Notes: a model not told the origin generated them from the sequence alone. A stretch of 64,000 bases of DNA from Pseudomonas helvetica (GCF_039908645.1 NZ_CP150917.1:4537501-4601500), one strand, 5' to 3'. Shown: positions 45,557 to 54,966, counted from the first letter of the stretch. Made by a program: numbers and translations.

Positions 45557-46489
45557 TCAACCGCGCTTGGCATACAATTTCGGCTCGCCGGGCGGACGGC
45601 TCTTGAAGCGTCGATGGGTCCAGAGGTATTGCTCAGGACAATTGCGCACGCAACCTTCGACCCACTGGTTGATCCGGATGCAGTCAGCTTCGTCACTTTC
45701 ACCCGGAAAGTCGTTCAGCGGCGCATGGATCACCAGGCGGTAACCACTGCCGTCGGCCAGGCGTTCCTGGGTGAACGGCACCACCAGCGCCTTGCCCAGC
45801 TTGGCAAACTTGCTGGTGGCGGGAACGGTTGCCGCCATAATGCCGAACAACGGCACGAAGATACTTTGCTTGGCGCCGTAGTCCTGATCCGGTGCGTACC
45901 AGATGGCCCGGCCAGCGCGCAGCAACTTGAGCATGCCGCGTACGTCATCGCGCTCGACCGCCAGCGAGTCGAGGTTATGCCGCTCGCGACCGCGCCGCTG
46001 AATGAAATCGAACAGCGGGTTTTTATGTTCGCGGTACATGCCGTCGATGGTGTGCTGCTGGCCGAGCAACGCCGCGCCGATTTCCAGCGTGGTGAAGTGC
46101 AACGCCATCAGGATCACACCCTTGCCGTCGCGTTGAGCCTGTTTGAGGTGCTCCAGCCCTTCGACATGGGCCAGGCGTGCCAGGCGCGCGCGGGACCACC
46201 ACCAGCTCATGGCCATCTCGAAGAAGGCAATGCCGGTCGAGGCGAAGTTTTCCTTGAGCAGACGCTTGCGCTCGGCAGGTGTTTTTTCCGGGAAACACAG
46301 TTCAAGGTTACGTTTGGCGATGCGCCGACGATCGGTGGCAACCCGATACATCCCGCTACCCAGCAGGCGACCAATACGCAGCAGCAGCGGATACGGCAGC
46401 TGTACGATCAGCCACAACAGCCCTAGACCGCACCATAGCAGCCAAAAACGCGGATGAAAAAATGCAGCTCGAAATTGCGGGCGATCCAT
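45557..46489 (-). CDS. lpxL: Lipid A biosynthesis lauroyl acyltransferase
   Basis: A 310-residue LpxL/HtrB-family inner-membrane enzyme that adds a secondary acyl chain to Kdo2-lipid IVA. An N-terminal helix (FWLLWCGLGLLWLIVQLPYPLL) anchors it, and the catalytic HX4E motif is HFTTLE near residue 130. IWYAPDQDYG and the C-terminal CPEQYLWTHRRFKSRP are also family blocks. Start ATG 46489 (MDRPQFRAAFFHP) is typical; a longer in-frame reading overlaps minC and is rejected. Divergent from minC. The gene symbol is the family name; pseudomonads have more than one copy. Confidence 0.9.
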   Translation of the reverse strand: MDRPQFRAAFFHPRFWLLWCGLGLLWLIVQLPYPLLLRIGRLLGSGMYRVATDRRRIAKRNLELCFPEKTPAERKRLLKENFASTGIAFFEMAMSWWWSRARLARLAHVEGLEHLKQAQRDGKGVILMALHFTTLEIGAALLGQQHTIDGMYREHKNPLFDFIQRRGRERHNLDSLAVERDDVRGMLKLLRAGRAIWYAPDQDYGAKQSIFVPLFGIMAATVPATSKFAKLGKALVVPFTQERLADGSGYRLVIHAPLNDFPGESDEADCIRINQWVEGCVRNCPEQYLWTHRRFKSRPPGEPKLYAKRG

Positions 46490-46610
46490 TAACGATTCCG
46501 GACAGACAACAAGGCCGCGCATTCTACATCGGTTCGACCCGGCTTGCGGCTTACGGGCGTTCTCGTTATAAGTCTCGGCACTTTTAGTGACAAGCCGTTT
46601 TATGCCGACC

Positions 46611-47348
46611 ATGAGCCAAACCGAACCGCTAGACCAAGATCCCGTGTTCCAGTTGAAGGGCAGCATGCTCGCCATTACGGTGCTGGAACTGGCCCGCAAT
46701 GACCTCGAAAGCCTCGACCGACAACTGGCTGCGAAGGTCGCCCTGGCGCCTAATTTTTTCAGCAATGCGCCGCTGGTGCTGGCCCTGGACAAACTCCCGG
46801 CCACTGAAGGCGCGGTCGACCTGCCTGCGCTGATGCGTGTTTGCCGACACCATGGCTTGCGCACGCTGGCCATCCGCGCCAGTCGCATCGAAGACATCGC
46901 CGCCGCCATTGCCGTCGACCTGCCGGTGCTGCCGCCGTCTGGCGCGCGCGAACGAGCACTTGACCCGCACGAAGGCGAAGTCAGGAAAAAACCGGAAAAA
47001 CCGCCGGAGCCGACCATCAAACCGACCCGAATAATCACTTCGCCAGTACGTGGCGGCCAGCAGATTTATGCTCAAGGTGGCGATTTGGTAGTGGTTTCCT
47101 CGGTCAGCCCGGGGGCGGAACTTCTCGCCGATGGCAACATCCATGTATACGGACCGATGCGCGGTCGTGCGCTGGCCGGTGTGAAGGGTGACTCCAAGGC
47201 ACGGATTTTCTGTCAGCAATTGAGCGCTGAACTACTCTCTATCGCCGGTCATTACAAGGTTTCCGAAGATCTGCGCCGCGATCCGCTGTGGGGCGCCGGT
47301 GTACAAGTCAGCCTGTCGGGTGACGTGTTGAACATCATTCGGCTTTAA
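46611..47348 (+). CDS. minC: Septum site-determining protein MinC
   Basis: A 245-residue inhibitor of FtsZ ring assembly. The N-terminal MinC domain (about residues 8-110) and C-terminal beta-helical domain (about 140-245, with [20 protein letters not shown] and [17 protein letters not shown]) are joined by a Pro/Lys-rich linker. Start ATG 46611 ([19 protein letters not shown]) aligns with P. aeruginosa MinC as I recall; an in-frame ATG at 46602 is possible. minD follows after a 200-base gap. Confidence 0.94.
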   Translation: MSQTEPLDQDPVFQLKGSMLAITVLELARNDLESLDRQLAAKVALAPNFFSNAPLVLALDKLPATEGAVDLPALMRVCRHHGLRTLAIRASRIEDIAAAIAVDLPVLPPSGARERALDPHEGEVRKKPEKPPEPTIKPTRIITSPVRGGQQIYAQGGDLVVVSSVSPGAELLADGNIHVYGPMRGRALAGVKGDSKARIFCQQLSAELLSIAGHYKVSEDLRRDPLWGAGVQVSLSGDVLNIIRL

Positions 47349-47548
47349 CGGATACTGCCGCATTTTCCAAGCATCTCTAAAACGTAGCGAAAACGGCTCA
47401 AACGAAGTAGGAAAATGGCGCAAGGCAGCGTTTACCCGAGGTAAACCCCGCCCAACACCGGATTCCAGCCAAGGCTGTCCGACTGCAGTAGTTTTCAGGA
47501 GATGTTTTTCAGGGGCTAAAAGTCCTTTTTCCTTAGGGGTGAAACACC

Positions 47549-48361
47549 TTGGCCAAGATTCTCGTGGTTACATCCGGCAAGGGTGGTGTGGGTAAGACCA
47601 CCACCAGCGCCGCTATCGGTACCGGCCTCGCTCTGCGCGGTCACAAAACAGTTATCGTCGACTTCGACGTCGGCCTGCGTAACCTCGACCTGATCATGGG
47701 TTGCGAGCGTCGCGTGGTGTACGACTTCGTCAACGTGGTCAACGGCGAAGCCAACCTGCAGCAAGCCCTGATCAAAGACAAGCGCCTGGAAAACCTCTAC
47801 GTGCTGGCCGCCAGTCAGACCCGCGACAAAGACGCGCTGACCGTAGAAGGCGTGGAAAAAGTGCTCATGGCACTTAAAGAAGACTTCGAGTTCGTGGTCT
47901 GCGATTCTCCGGCGGGTATCGAGAAAGGCGCCCACCTGGCCATGTATTTCGCTGACGAAGCGATTGTCGTGACCAACCCGGAAGTCTCCTCGGTTCGTGA
48001 CTCGGACCGCATGCTTGGCCTGCTGGCCAGCAAGTCGCGTCGCGCCGAGAACGGCGAAGACCCGATCAAGGAACACCTGTTGCTGACCCGCTACAACCCA
48101 GAGCGCGTAAGCAACGGCGAAATGCTCGGCGTCGAAGACGTCAAAGAGATTCTGGCGGTCACCCTGCTGGGTGTGATTCCGGAATCGCAAGCCGTACTCA
48201 AGGCTTCCAACCAAGGCGTGCCAGTGATTCTCGACGACCAAAGCGACGCCGGTCAGGCGTACAGCGATGCCGTCGATCGTCTGCTGGGCAAAACCGTGCA
48301 ACACCGGTTCCTTGACGTTGAGAAGAAGGGATTCTTCGAGCGCCTGTTTGGAGGTAGATAA
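47549..48361 (+). CDS. minD: Septum site-determining ATPase MinD
   Basis: A 270-residue ParA-like ATPase that recruits MinC to the membrane and oscillates with MinE. The deviant Walker A motif GKGGVGKTT is at residues 10-18, and the C-terminal amphipathic membrane-targeting helix ([11 protein letters not shown]) is intact. The start is TTG at 47549 with AGGGGTGA upstream, a rare start codon that gives the normal N-terminus [13 protein letters not shown]. Stop overlaps the minE ATG by one base (TAATG). The 200 bases before it contain a 7-bp hairpin GTTTACC-CGA-GGTAAAC at 47430-47446. Confidence 0.96.
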   Translation: MAKILVVTSGKGGVGKTTTSAAIGTGLALRGHKTVIVDFDVGLRNLDLIMGCERRVVYDFVNVVNGEANLQQALIKDKRLENLYVLAASQTRDKDALTVEGVEKVLMALKEDFEFVVCDSPAGIEKGAHLAMYFADEAIVVTNPEVSSVRDSDRMLGLLASKSRRAENGEDPIKEHLLLTRYNPERVSNGEMLGVEDVKEILAVTLLGVIPESQAVLKASNQGVPVILDDQSDAGQAYSDAVDRLLGKTVQHRFLDVEKKGFFERLFGGR

Positions 48362-48615
48362 TGAATCTTTTTGACTTCTTTCGTGCCAACAAAAAAGTAA
48401 GCACCGCGTCGGTAGCGAAAGAGCGTCTACAGATCATCGTGGCGCATGAACGCGGCCAACGCAGTACCCCAGATTACCTGCCGGCCTTGCAGAAGGAACT
48501 GGTCGAGGTGATCCGCAAGTACGTCAATATCGGGTCCGATGACGTGCACGTCGCACTGGAAAACCAGGGCAGCTGCTCGATTCTGGAACTCAATATCACC
48601 CTGCCTGATCGCTGA
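48361..48615 (+). CDS. minE: Cell division topological specificity factor MinE
   Basis: An 84-residue protein that stimulates MinD ATPase and confines MinCD to the poles. The N-terminal membrane/MinD-binding segment ([31 protein letters not shown]) and the C-terminal dimerisation domain are complete. Translation is coupled to minD through TAATG. A long perfect hairpin follows 18 bases after the stop. Confidence 0.96.
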   Translation: MNLFDFFRANKKVSTASVAKERLQIIVAHERGQRSTPDYLPALQKELVEVIRKYVNIGSDDVHVALENQGSCSILELNITLPDR

Positions 48616-48633
48616 GTCGATCCGGCTGGAGCC

Positions 48634-48681
48634 ACGGCGGCTCAGGTCCTTTCCAGCAACGGAGAGGACCTGAGCCGCCGT
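48634..48681. terminator. 17-bp perfect stem-loop after minE
   Basis: ACGGCGGCTCAGGTCCT (48634-48650) and AGGACCTGAGCCGCCGT (48665-48681) pair perfectly around a 14-base loop. There is no following U-run, so it may block exonucleases or act on another level rather than as a classical terminator. Confidence 0.6.
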
Positions 48682-48706
48682 TGGCGTTTGTTACGAGGCT
48701 GTTTTA

Positions 48707-49342
48707 ATGCCGCTGTCGAATATCCGCATCATCCATCAGGACGCCGCCGTACTGGTGGTGGACAAGCCTACCCTGCTGCTCTCCGTGCCCGGTCGCGCCG
48801 ATGACAACAAGGACTGCCTGATCACCCGCCTGCAAGAAAACGGCTACCCGGAAGCGCGCATCGTCCATCGACTGGACTGGGAAACCTCCGGGATCATCCT
48901 GCTGGCCCGCGACCCCGATACCCATCGCGAACTGTCTCGACAGTTTCACGACCGCGAAACCGAAAAAGCCTACACCGCACTGTGCTGGGGCCAACCGGAA
49001 CTGGACAGCGGCAGCATTGATTTGCCGTTGCGCTACGACCCGCCGACCAAACCCCGCCACGTGGTGGACCATGAGTTCGGCAAGCATGCACTGACCTTCT
49101 GGCGCGTGCTGGAACGTTGCGGCGACTGGTGCCGGGTGGAACTGACGCCGATTACCGGCCGCTCGCATCAGTTGCGCGTGCACATGCTCTCCATCGGTCA
49201 TCCGTTGTTGGGTGACGGGCTTTACGCTCACCCGCAAGCCCTGGCTGCCTGGCCGCGCCTGTGCCTGCACGCCAGCATGCTCAGCTTCACCCACCCGCAA
49301 AGTGGCGAACGCTTGCGCTTCGAGTGCCCGGCACCGTTTTGA
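48707..49342 (+). CDS. rluA: RluA-family pseudouridine synthase
   Basis: A 211-residue pseudouridine synthase that modifies uridines in 23S rRNA and some tRNAs. The catalytic motif HRLDWETSG supplies the nucleophilic Asp near residue 56; the RluA block RSHQLRVHMLSIGHPLLGD is near 145. No S4 domain, as for RluA proper. It follows minE as in P. aeruginosa. The assignment to RluA rather than a paralogue rests on length and neighbourhood. Confidence 0.9.
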   Translation: MPLSNIRIIHQDAAVLVVDKPTLLLSVPGRADDNKDCLITRLQENGYPEARIVHRLDWETSGIILLARDPDTHRELSRQFHDRETEKAYTALCWGQPELDSGSIDLPLRYDPPTKPRHVVDHEFGKHALTFWRVLERCGDWCRVELTPITGRSHQLRVHMLSIGHPLLGDGLYAHPQALAAWPRLCLHASMLSFTHPQSGERLRFECPAPF

Positions 49343-49399
49343 ACACTAGTGAGCAGCCCGTCGCAGCAGCCATCGACAATCGTAAGGACATGGAACCCG

Positions 49400-50506
49400 G
49401 TGACGCATAAAGCCCCCGACTCAACCGCTCTGGCAAAAGCGCCGCAACAGTTGCTGTACCTGGTGTATGGCGACCAGGACGTTTACCGCAGAGAAGCCAA
49501 ATTCAGTATTCTGACCGCTTTGTCGCAGCTCAGGAAAGGCGAGCCCCTGTGCATCAGGATCTTTACCGACAGACCTGAAGACTATGCCGGCTGGCCTGTT
49601 GAAACCCTGGCCCTGGATCAGCAGACCTTGACCTCATGGCAAGGCGAGAACGGTTACCACCATCGCCGCAAGGCCTGTGCCATTGCTGCCGGGTTGAAGC
49701 TGGCGGAAAAAACCCTGTTTGTTGATACCGACACGCTGTTCCTCGAAGACCCCAACCTGATCCTCAAACGAATTCAGCCTCAGCAGTATCTGATGGATTG
49801 TTTCGAGTACGACTGGAGCTACGTCTGCAAACGTCCGGACTACGTGAAGCTCGGCACGTGCCTGCAAGCCCATGGCATCAGCTCCGACAACAGTTTCAAG
49901 CTTTACAACAGTGGTCTGTGCGGCGTCACGGACAGCGATACGCCGTTACTGGAAGAGACGATCAAGCTGATCGACGAATGGACTCAAGGCTCGTTCGATA
50001 TCCATACAATCGAACAAATTGCCCTGTCATTCGCCATGCGTGACAAACCCGTGCAGGAAGCGAAGAAGTTCATCTACCACTACTTTGCCGAAAAAAGATT
50101 CTTTCATGCCATGCAAAAGCACTTCTTTGCCTTGCATGGCGAACAGTTTCGCCCGCAGTTGCTCGAGCTTTGCCTTGAGGTCCCTCGCAGCAAACCGTTC
50201 CCTTCAGCCTGGCGGCGCCTGAAAATCAAATGGAAACTGCGCAATAAGCGTGGAAGCTTGAGAAAAGTCGGTCGCGATCTTCTGTATGGAAGTGCCGCGC
50301 CAGATCACCCGTATTACGCGGTCTGTCGACATGAGTGGTGGGAAAGCGCGTCTCGGGAAATTCTGCGTTGGGACGAGAACCAAAAGAAAAAGCTCTTGCC
50401 ACTGGGCCAGGGGCACTGGCCAAAACTATTACCCAAGCCGACAAAGCCAGGCGACAAGCAGGCAATCATTGCTTATCTGAAAAAGCGATTATCCGAAACG
50501 AGCTAG
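49400..50506 (+). CDS. Glycosyltransferase-like protein (putative GT-A fold, DTD motif)
   Basis: A 368-residue protein that I recognise only at motif level. Residues about 17-130 resemble a nucleotide-sugar transferase of the GT-A type: beta strand LLYLVYGD, then KTLFVDTDTLFLED with a DxD-type motif at 109-111. The C-terminal third is very basic (RRLKIKWKLRNKRGSLRKVGR). No signal peptide. Start uncertain: GTG 49400 with AAGGA upstream, or GTG 49349. It separates rluA and the M18 peptidase gene, which are adjacent in P. aeruginosa as I recall, and its AT-richer codons suggest acquisition. Confidence 0.7.
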   Translation: MTHKAPDSTALAKAPQQLLYLVYGDQDVYRREAKFSILTALSQLRKGEPLCIRIFTDRPEDYAGWPVETLALDQQTLTSWQGENGYHHRRKACAIAAGLKLAEKTLFVDTDTLFLEDPNLILKRIQPQQYLMDCFEYDWSYVCKRPDYVKLGTCLQAHGISSDNSFKLYNSGLCGVTDSDTPLLEETIKLIDEWTQGSFDIHTIEQIALSFAMRDKPVQEAKKFIYHYFAEKRFFHAMQKHFFALHGEQFRPQLLELCLEVPRSKPFPSAWRRLKIKWKLRNKRGSLRKVGRDLLYGSAAPDHPYYAVCRHEWWESASREILRWDENQKKKLLPLGQGHWPKLLPKPTKPGDKQAIIAYLKKRLSETS

Positions 50507-50597
50507 CGGGCCTGCCTCGTGACAGTGTTATCAAAGCACTTGCCCAATGCCCCGAGCCAATACGTTAAACTCGCGGCACTGCTGTCTGGAGCTACTT

Positions 50598-51887
50598 ATG
50601 CGCGAAGAGTTGAACCAAGGCCTGATCGACTTCCTCAAGGCCTCCCCTACCCCATTCCATGCCACCGCCAGCCTTGTTCAGCGCCTGGAAGCGGCGGGTT
50701 ATCAGCGCCTTGACGAGCGCGAGCCCTGGACCACCGAAGCCAATGGTCGCTACTACGTCACGCGCAACGACTCCTCGATCGTTGCCATCAAGATGGGCCG
50801 CAATTCCCCTCTGTACGATGGCATCCGCCTGGTTGGCGCTCACACCGATAGCCCATGCCTGCGAGTCAAGCCACAACCTGAACTGCAGCGTCAGGGTTTC
50901 TGGCAGTTGGGCGTCGAAGTCTATGGCGGCGCATTGCTCGCCCCCTGGTTTGACCGTGACCTGTCGCTGGCCGGTCGCGTGACCTTTCGCCGCGACGGCA
51001 AGGTCGAAAGCCAACTGATCGACTTCAAGGTACCGATCGCCACCATTCCCAACCTGGCCATTCACCTCAACCGTGAAGCCAACATGGGCTGGGCGATCAA
51101 CGCACAGACCGAACTGCCGCCGATCCTCGCGCAATTTGCCGGTGACGAGCGTGTGGACTTCCGCGCCGTACTCACCGATCAATTGGCCCGGGAACACGGT
51201 CTGAACGCCGACGTGGTGCTCGATTACGAGCTGAGCTTTTACGACACCCAAAGTGCTGCCGTCATCGGCCTGCATGGCGACTTCATTGCCGGTGCGCGCC
51301 TGGACAACCTGCTGTCGTGCTACGCCGGCCTGCAAGCCTTGCTGACAGCTGAAACCGATGAAACCTGCGTGCTGGTGTGCAACGACCACGAAGAAGTCGG
51401 CTCCTGCTCGGCATGCGGTGCCGACGGCCCGATGCTCGAACAAACCCTGCGTCGTCTGCTGCCTGAGGGTGACGAGTTCGTCCGCACCATTCAGAAATCG
51501 CTGCTGGTCTCAGCCGACAACGCCCACGGCGTACACCCCAACTACGCCGACAAACACGACGCCAATCACGGCCCGAAACTCAACGCCGGCCCGGTAATCA
51601 AGGTCAACAGCAACCAGCGCTACGCCACCAATAGCGAAACCGCAGGGTTCTTCCGTCATCTGTGCATGGCCGAAGAAGTTCCGGTGCAAAGCTTCGTGGT
51701 GCGCAGCGACATGGGCTGTGGTTCGACCATCGGCCCGATCACCGCCAGCCATTTGGGCGTACGCACCGTGGACATCGGCCTGCCGACGTTTGCCATGCAC
51801 TCGATCCGCGAGCTGTGCGGCAGCCATGACCTGGCGCACCTGGTCAAAGTGCTGAGCGCTTTCTACGCCAGTCGCGAGTTGCCGTAA
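50598..51887 (+). CDS. apeB: M18-family aminopeptidase
   Basis: A 429-residue zinc aminopeptidase (aspartyl-aminopeptidase family), cytoplasmic and dodecameric in relatives. Metal and catalytic blocks are [13 protein letters not shown] near residue 80, [13 protein letters not shown] near 234, [11 protein letters not shown] near 262, [12 protein letters not shown] near 305, and [11 protein letters not shown] near 370. ATG at 50598 has GGAG eight bases upstream; longer in-frame readings extend into the preceding spacer. Full length. Confidence 0.94.
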   Translation: MREELNQGLIDFLKASPTPFHATASLVQRLEAAGYQRLDEREPWTTEANGRYYVTRNDSSIVAIKMGRNSPLYDGIRLVGAHTDSPCLRVKPQPELQRQGFWQLGVEVYGGALLAPWFDRDLSLAGRVTFRRDGKVESQLIDFKVPIATIPNLAIHLNREANMGWAINAQTELPPILAQFAGDERVDFRAVLTDQLAREHGLNADVVLDYELSFYDTQSAAVIGLHGDFIAGARLDNLLSCYAGLQALLTAETDETCVLVCNDHEEVGSCSACGADGPMLEQTLRRLLPEGDEFVRTIQKSLLVSADNAHGVHPNYADKHDANHGPKLNAGPVIKVNSNQRYATNSETAGFFRHLCMAEEVPVQSFVVRSDMGCGSTIGPITASHLGVRTVDIGLPTFAMHSIRELCGSHDLAHLVKVLSAFYASRELP

Positions 51888-51896
51888 CGCAATCCC

Positions 51897-51925
51897 TGTG
51901 GCGAGGGAGCTTGCTCCCTCGCCAC
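51897..51925. repeat. Single compact family A REP hairpin
   Basis: GTGGCGAGGGAGC-TT-GCTCCCTCGCCAC is a nearly perfect hairpin made of the two arms fused back to back, right after the aminopeptidase stop; possible terminator/mRNA stabiliser. Confidence 0.85.
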
Positions 51926-52026
51926 TGTCATTACGCGATGCTGCTGAACCATTTCTGACACGCATCAACCCACGTCGCACAAAAGCCACCTAGACTTACA
52001 TCACCTTCCCCGACAAGGCTGTCGTC

Positions 52027-52203
52027 ATGATCTCGATGTCTGTGTTCAACTCCATGCTCATTCCGATTCTCTCGGGAATGATCCTGCTGGCCATTGGCTT
52101 CAACTTTCGTGACAAGAACGCCGGGGTGCTCTCGATGTGGATCGGCATGCTGCTGATCCTCGCCACCGTGATTTACAAAATCCTCGCCAAGCTGAACGAA
52201 TAA
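52027..52203 (+). CDS. 58-residue two-helix membrane protein
   Basis: A short frame reading MISMSVFNSMLIPILSGMIL at its start and ending KILAKLNE. Two hydrophobic helices (about residues 8-25 and 35-52) are separated by a short charged loop, GFNFRDKNAG. An AAGG site lies 8 bases before the ATG at 52027; MSVFN at 52036 is an alternative. Codon use is normal for the genome. I do not recognise a family. It lies between the M18 peptidase and the MscS gene. Confidence 0.65.
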   Translation: MISMSVFNSMLIPILSGMILLAIGFNFRDKNAGVLSMWIGMLLILATVIYKILAKLNE

Positions 52204-52281
52204 AAGCACTGACTGCGCTCGCATTGGTTTTGCCCCGCTCGTACACTCGGTCGACCTGTACCCGTTGAGGTTGACCGCCTA

Positions 52282-54438
52282 GTGTTCGCTCGTCTTTTTG
52301 CCCTGCCGTCTACGTTGTTCATCTGCCTGTTGATGCTGCTTCCCGTGGCGCCTGCTCAGGCCGTCGGCCTGCCGAGCCTGCTCAACGGTTCACCAAAAGC
52401 CCAACCCGAAGCAACCGCACCGCTGGGGCAATCGCTGGACGAAGTGATCAAATCACTGGAAAACGATCAGCAACGAGCCAGGTTGCTGGCCGACCTGAAG
52501 AAACTGCGCGACGTCAGCAAAAAAGCCCAGACACCGACCGAAGATGGCGTACTCGGTTTGATCGGCGGCACCCTGGCCAACCTCGAAAAACAGTTTTCCG
52601 GCGCCGACAGCCCGCTCACTCGCTGGTCCGATGAGTTCGAACTGGCCAAGGACGAACTGAGCGCACTGATGCTGCCAGCCAGTGAATGGCTGCCGATGCT
52701 CTTTGCCTTCGCCCTGATCCTGATGCTCTGGAGCCTGCTCGCCGCTGCGCTGATCTGGCTCGGTCATCGCGTTCGAACGCGCTTCGGCCTGACCGAAGAA
52801 CTGCCGCAACACCCCAAGACCTGGGACATGCTGCGCTTTGCCCTGCGTAAACTCGGCCCCTGGCTGATCGCGCTGCTGATTACTGTCTACATGAGCTACG
52901 CCTTGCCCTCATCGCTGGGTAAATACCTGGCCATGGTGCTGGCTTATGCACTGGTGGTCGGTACCTGCTTCTCGGCGATCTGCGTGATCGCGTTCTCCGT
53001 GCTCGACGGCCCGCACCGCCATCGCGCCCTGTACATCCTGCGGCACCAGGCCTTTCGCCCCCTGTGGCTGATTGGCAGTTTTGCAGCCTTCGGCGAAGCC
53101 TTGAACGACCCACGGCTGGTCACCAGCCTCGGCATTCACCTGGCGCACATCACCGCGACCATCGCCAATGTGCTGGCAGCGATATTCACCGGCCTGTTCA
53201 TCCTGCGTTTCCGTCGGCCCATCGCCCACCTGATCCGCAACCAGCCGCTGTCGCGGCGACTGACCCGCCGTGCACTGAGCGACACGATCGAGATTCTTGG
53301 GACCTTCTGGTTCTTGCCTGCACTGGTGCTGGTGGGAATCTCGCTGTTCGCCACCTTCGTCTCCGCTGGCGACACCAGCACCGCGCTGCGCCAATCACTG
53401 ATCTGCACCGTGCTGCTGGTGTTGTGCATGGTCATCAACGGCCTGGTCCGCCGCCACGCGCTCAAGCCACAACGCGGGGCAAAGCGTCATGCGCTGTATT
53501 CGGAGCGCCTGAAGAACTTCTTCTATACCCTCGCGCATCTGGCGGTGTGGCTGGTGTTCATCGAACTCGGCTTGCGGGTCTGGGGCATGTCGCTGATCCG
53601 CTTCACCGAAGGTGAGGGCCATGAAGTCAGCGTCAAACTGTTCAGCCTGGGCGGTACGCTGATTTTCGCGTGGCTGATCTGGATCCTCAGCGACACCGCC
53701 GTGCACCACGCCCTCACCCGCTCGCGCAAAGGCCAGGCCAATGCGCGGGCGCAAACGATGATGCCGCTGATTCGCAACGTGCTGTTCGTGGCGATCTTCA
53801 TCATCGGGATGATCGTCGCACTGGCCAACATGGGCATGAACGTCACACCGCTGCTGGCAGGTGCCGGCGTGATCGGCCTGGCCATCGGTTTTGGCGCGCA
53901 GTCGCTGGTTGCCGACCTGATCACCGGGCTGTTCATCATCATCGAAGACTCGCTGGCCATCGACGACTACGTGGACGTCGGCGGCCACCTGGGCACCGTC
54001 GAAGGTCTGACCATCCGCACCGTGCGCCTGCGCGACATCGACGGCATCGTGCACACCATCCCGTTCAGTGAAATCAAAAGCATCAAGAACTACTCACGGG
54101 AATTCGGCTACGCGATCTTCCGCGTAGCAGTGCCGTACAACATGGAAATCGATGACGCGATCAAACTGATGCGCGACGTCGGCCAGAAAATGCGCACCGA
54201 CCCGATACAACGTCGCAACATCTGGTCGCCGCTGGAGATCCAGGGCGTCGAGAGTTTCGAGTCCGGCAGCGCAATTCTGCGCGCACGGTTCAAGACCGCA
54301 CCGATCAAACAGTGGGAAGTCTCAAGAGCGTTCAACCTGTCACTCAAACGCCATCTGGATGAAGCAGGACTGGATTTGGCGACACCGCGCATGAGCATTC
54401 AAGTAGTGACGGCGGCCGGCGGGCTGGAGAAGGAATAA
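52282..54438 (+). CDS. Large MscS-family mechanosensitive channel
   Basis: A 718-residue protein with a signal peptide (MFARLFALPSTLFICLLMLLPVAPAQA), a periplasmic helical segment to about residue 130, about ten membrane helices, and a C-terminal MscS domain. The pore helix and beta domain are recognisable as GAGVIGLAIGFGAQSLVADL (near 525) and YVDVGGHLGTVEGLTIRTVRLRD. It likely opens on hypo-osmotic shock or regulates small solute efflux. The start is GTG 52282 with GAGG upstream. Monocistronic. Confidence 0.88.
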   Translation: MFARLFALPSTLFICLLMLLPVAPAQAVGLPSLLNGSPKAQPEATAPLGQSLDEVIKSLENDQQRARLLADLKKLRDVSKKAQTPTEDGVLGLIGGTLANLEKQFSGADSPLTRWSDEFELAKDELSALMLPASEWLPMLFAFALILMLWSLLAAALIWLGHRVRTRFGLTEELPQHPKTWDMLRFALRKLGPWLIALLITVYMSYALPSSLGKYLAMVLAYALVVGTCFSAICVIAFSVLDGPHRHRALYILRHQAFRPLWLIGSFAAFGEALNDPRLVTSLGIHLAHITATIANVLAAIFTGLFILRFRRPIAHLIRNQPLSRRLTRRALSDTIEILGTFWFLPALVLVGISLFATFVSAGDTSTALRQSLICTVLLVLCMVINGLVRRHALKPQRGAKRHALYSERLKNFFYTLAHLAVWLVFIELGLRVWGMSLIRFTEGEGHEVSVKLFSLGGTLIFAWLIWILSDTAVHHALTRSRKGQANARAQTMMPLIRNVLFVAIFIIGMIVALANMGMNVTPLLAGAGVIGLAIGFGAQSLVADLITGLFIIIEDSLAIDDYVDVGGHLGTVEGLTIRTVRLRDIDGIVHTIPFSEIKSIKNYSREFGYAIFRVAVPYNMEIDDAIKLMRDVGQKMRTDPIQRRNIWSPLEIQGVESFESGSAILRARFKTAPIKQWEVSRAFNLSLKRHLDEAGLDLATPRMSIQVVTAAGGLEKE

Positions 54439-54539
54439 CGAGAAAAAAGCAGACGCAGAGCGTGGCAACGATCTAAAGCCGTTCGCGCTCTTACCACTCA
54501 GGCCGGCCGGCAGGCCGCCGTGCTGTTGATCTTGATCCA

Positions 54540-54797
54540 CCCGCCCCTTCGGAAGGCCGAGCGCAGGTGTTCATCAGGGGGTGGGCGCGCAGCGCCGTAC
54601 GGCGCAGCCGGACACATCGAGAGGAGGTCGTCGCGCAGCAGACCGTAGGCGATGCCCCCTGATGGACACCGGAGTGAGGGAACGCCGAGCCTAGGCGAGG
54701 TGCCGTACGCTTGGGGCGAAGACCTTTGCTTCCTTTGGGGCGTCTGCCAAAGGGAGTCGCCGTAAGGGCGAAACCCTAAGCGGCCGTTACCGAAGAA
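54540..54797. repeat. Structured repeat element with nested inverted repeats
   Basis: Long-range arms AGGTGTTCATCAGGGGG (54565-54581) and CCCCCTGATGGACACC (54655-54670) differ at one pair only. Inside lies the perfect palindrome GCGCCGTACGGCGC (54592-54605), and downstream a CCTTTGG/CCAAAGG hairpin (54732-54753). The text looks to me like an element seen repeatedly in P. fluorescens-group genomes, but I cannot verify that here. Confidence 0.6.
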
Positions 54798-54804
54798 ATG
54801 GATA

Positions 54805-54948
54805 TGTACACCTGCAAGAGGTTGGTCGGCTGTCAGGCCGCCATCGCGGGCAAGCCCAGCTCCCACAGTAGATCTATGTACATCTGCGGGAGATCGGCCG
54901 GCTGTCAGGCCGCCATCGCGAGCAAGCTCGGCTCCTACAAGAGCAGGA
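54805..54948. repeat. Tandem 72-base duplication containing family B REP halves
   Basis: TGTACA(C/T)CTGC opens each unit at 54805 and 54877; both share GGCTGTCAGGCCGCCATCGC followed by GGGCAAGCCCAGCTCC or GAGCAAGCTCGGCTCC. Changes in the two REP halves are partly compensatory. Confidence 0.75.
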
Positions 54949-54966
54949 GCAGGAACGGGAGCAGTT

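Larger units (their letters stand above)
54439..54966. other. 528-base gene-free block carrying structured and tandem repeats
   Basis: Between the MscS gene and the GntR gene there is no credible gene, although several frames stay open by GC bias. It holds a structured element (54540-54797) and two tandem 72-base REP-containing units (54805-54948), listed separately. Confidence 0.7.
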
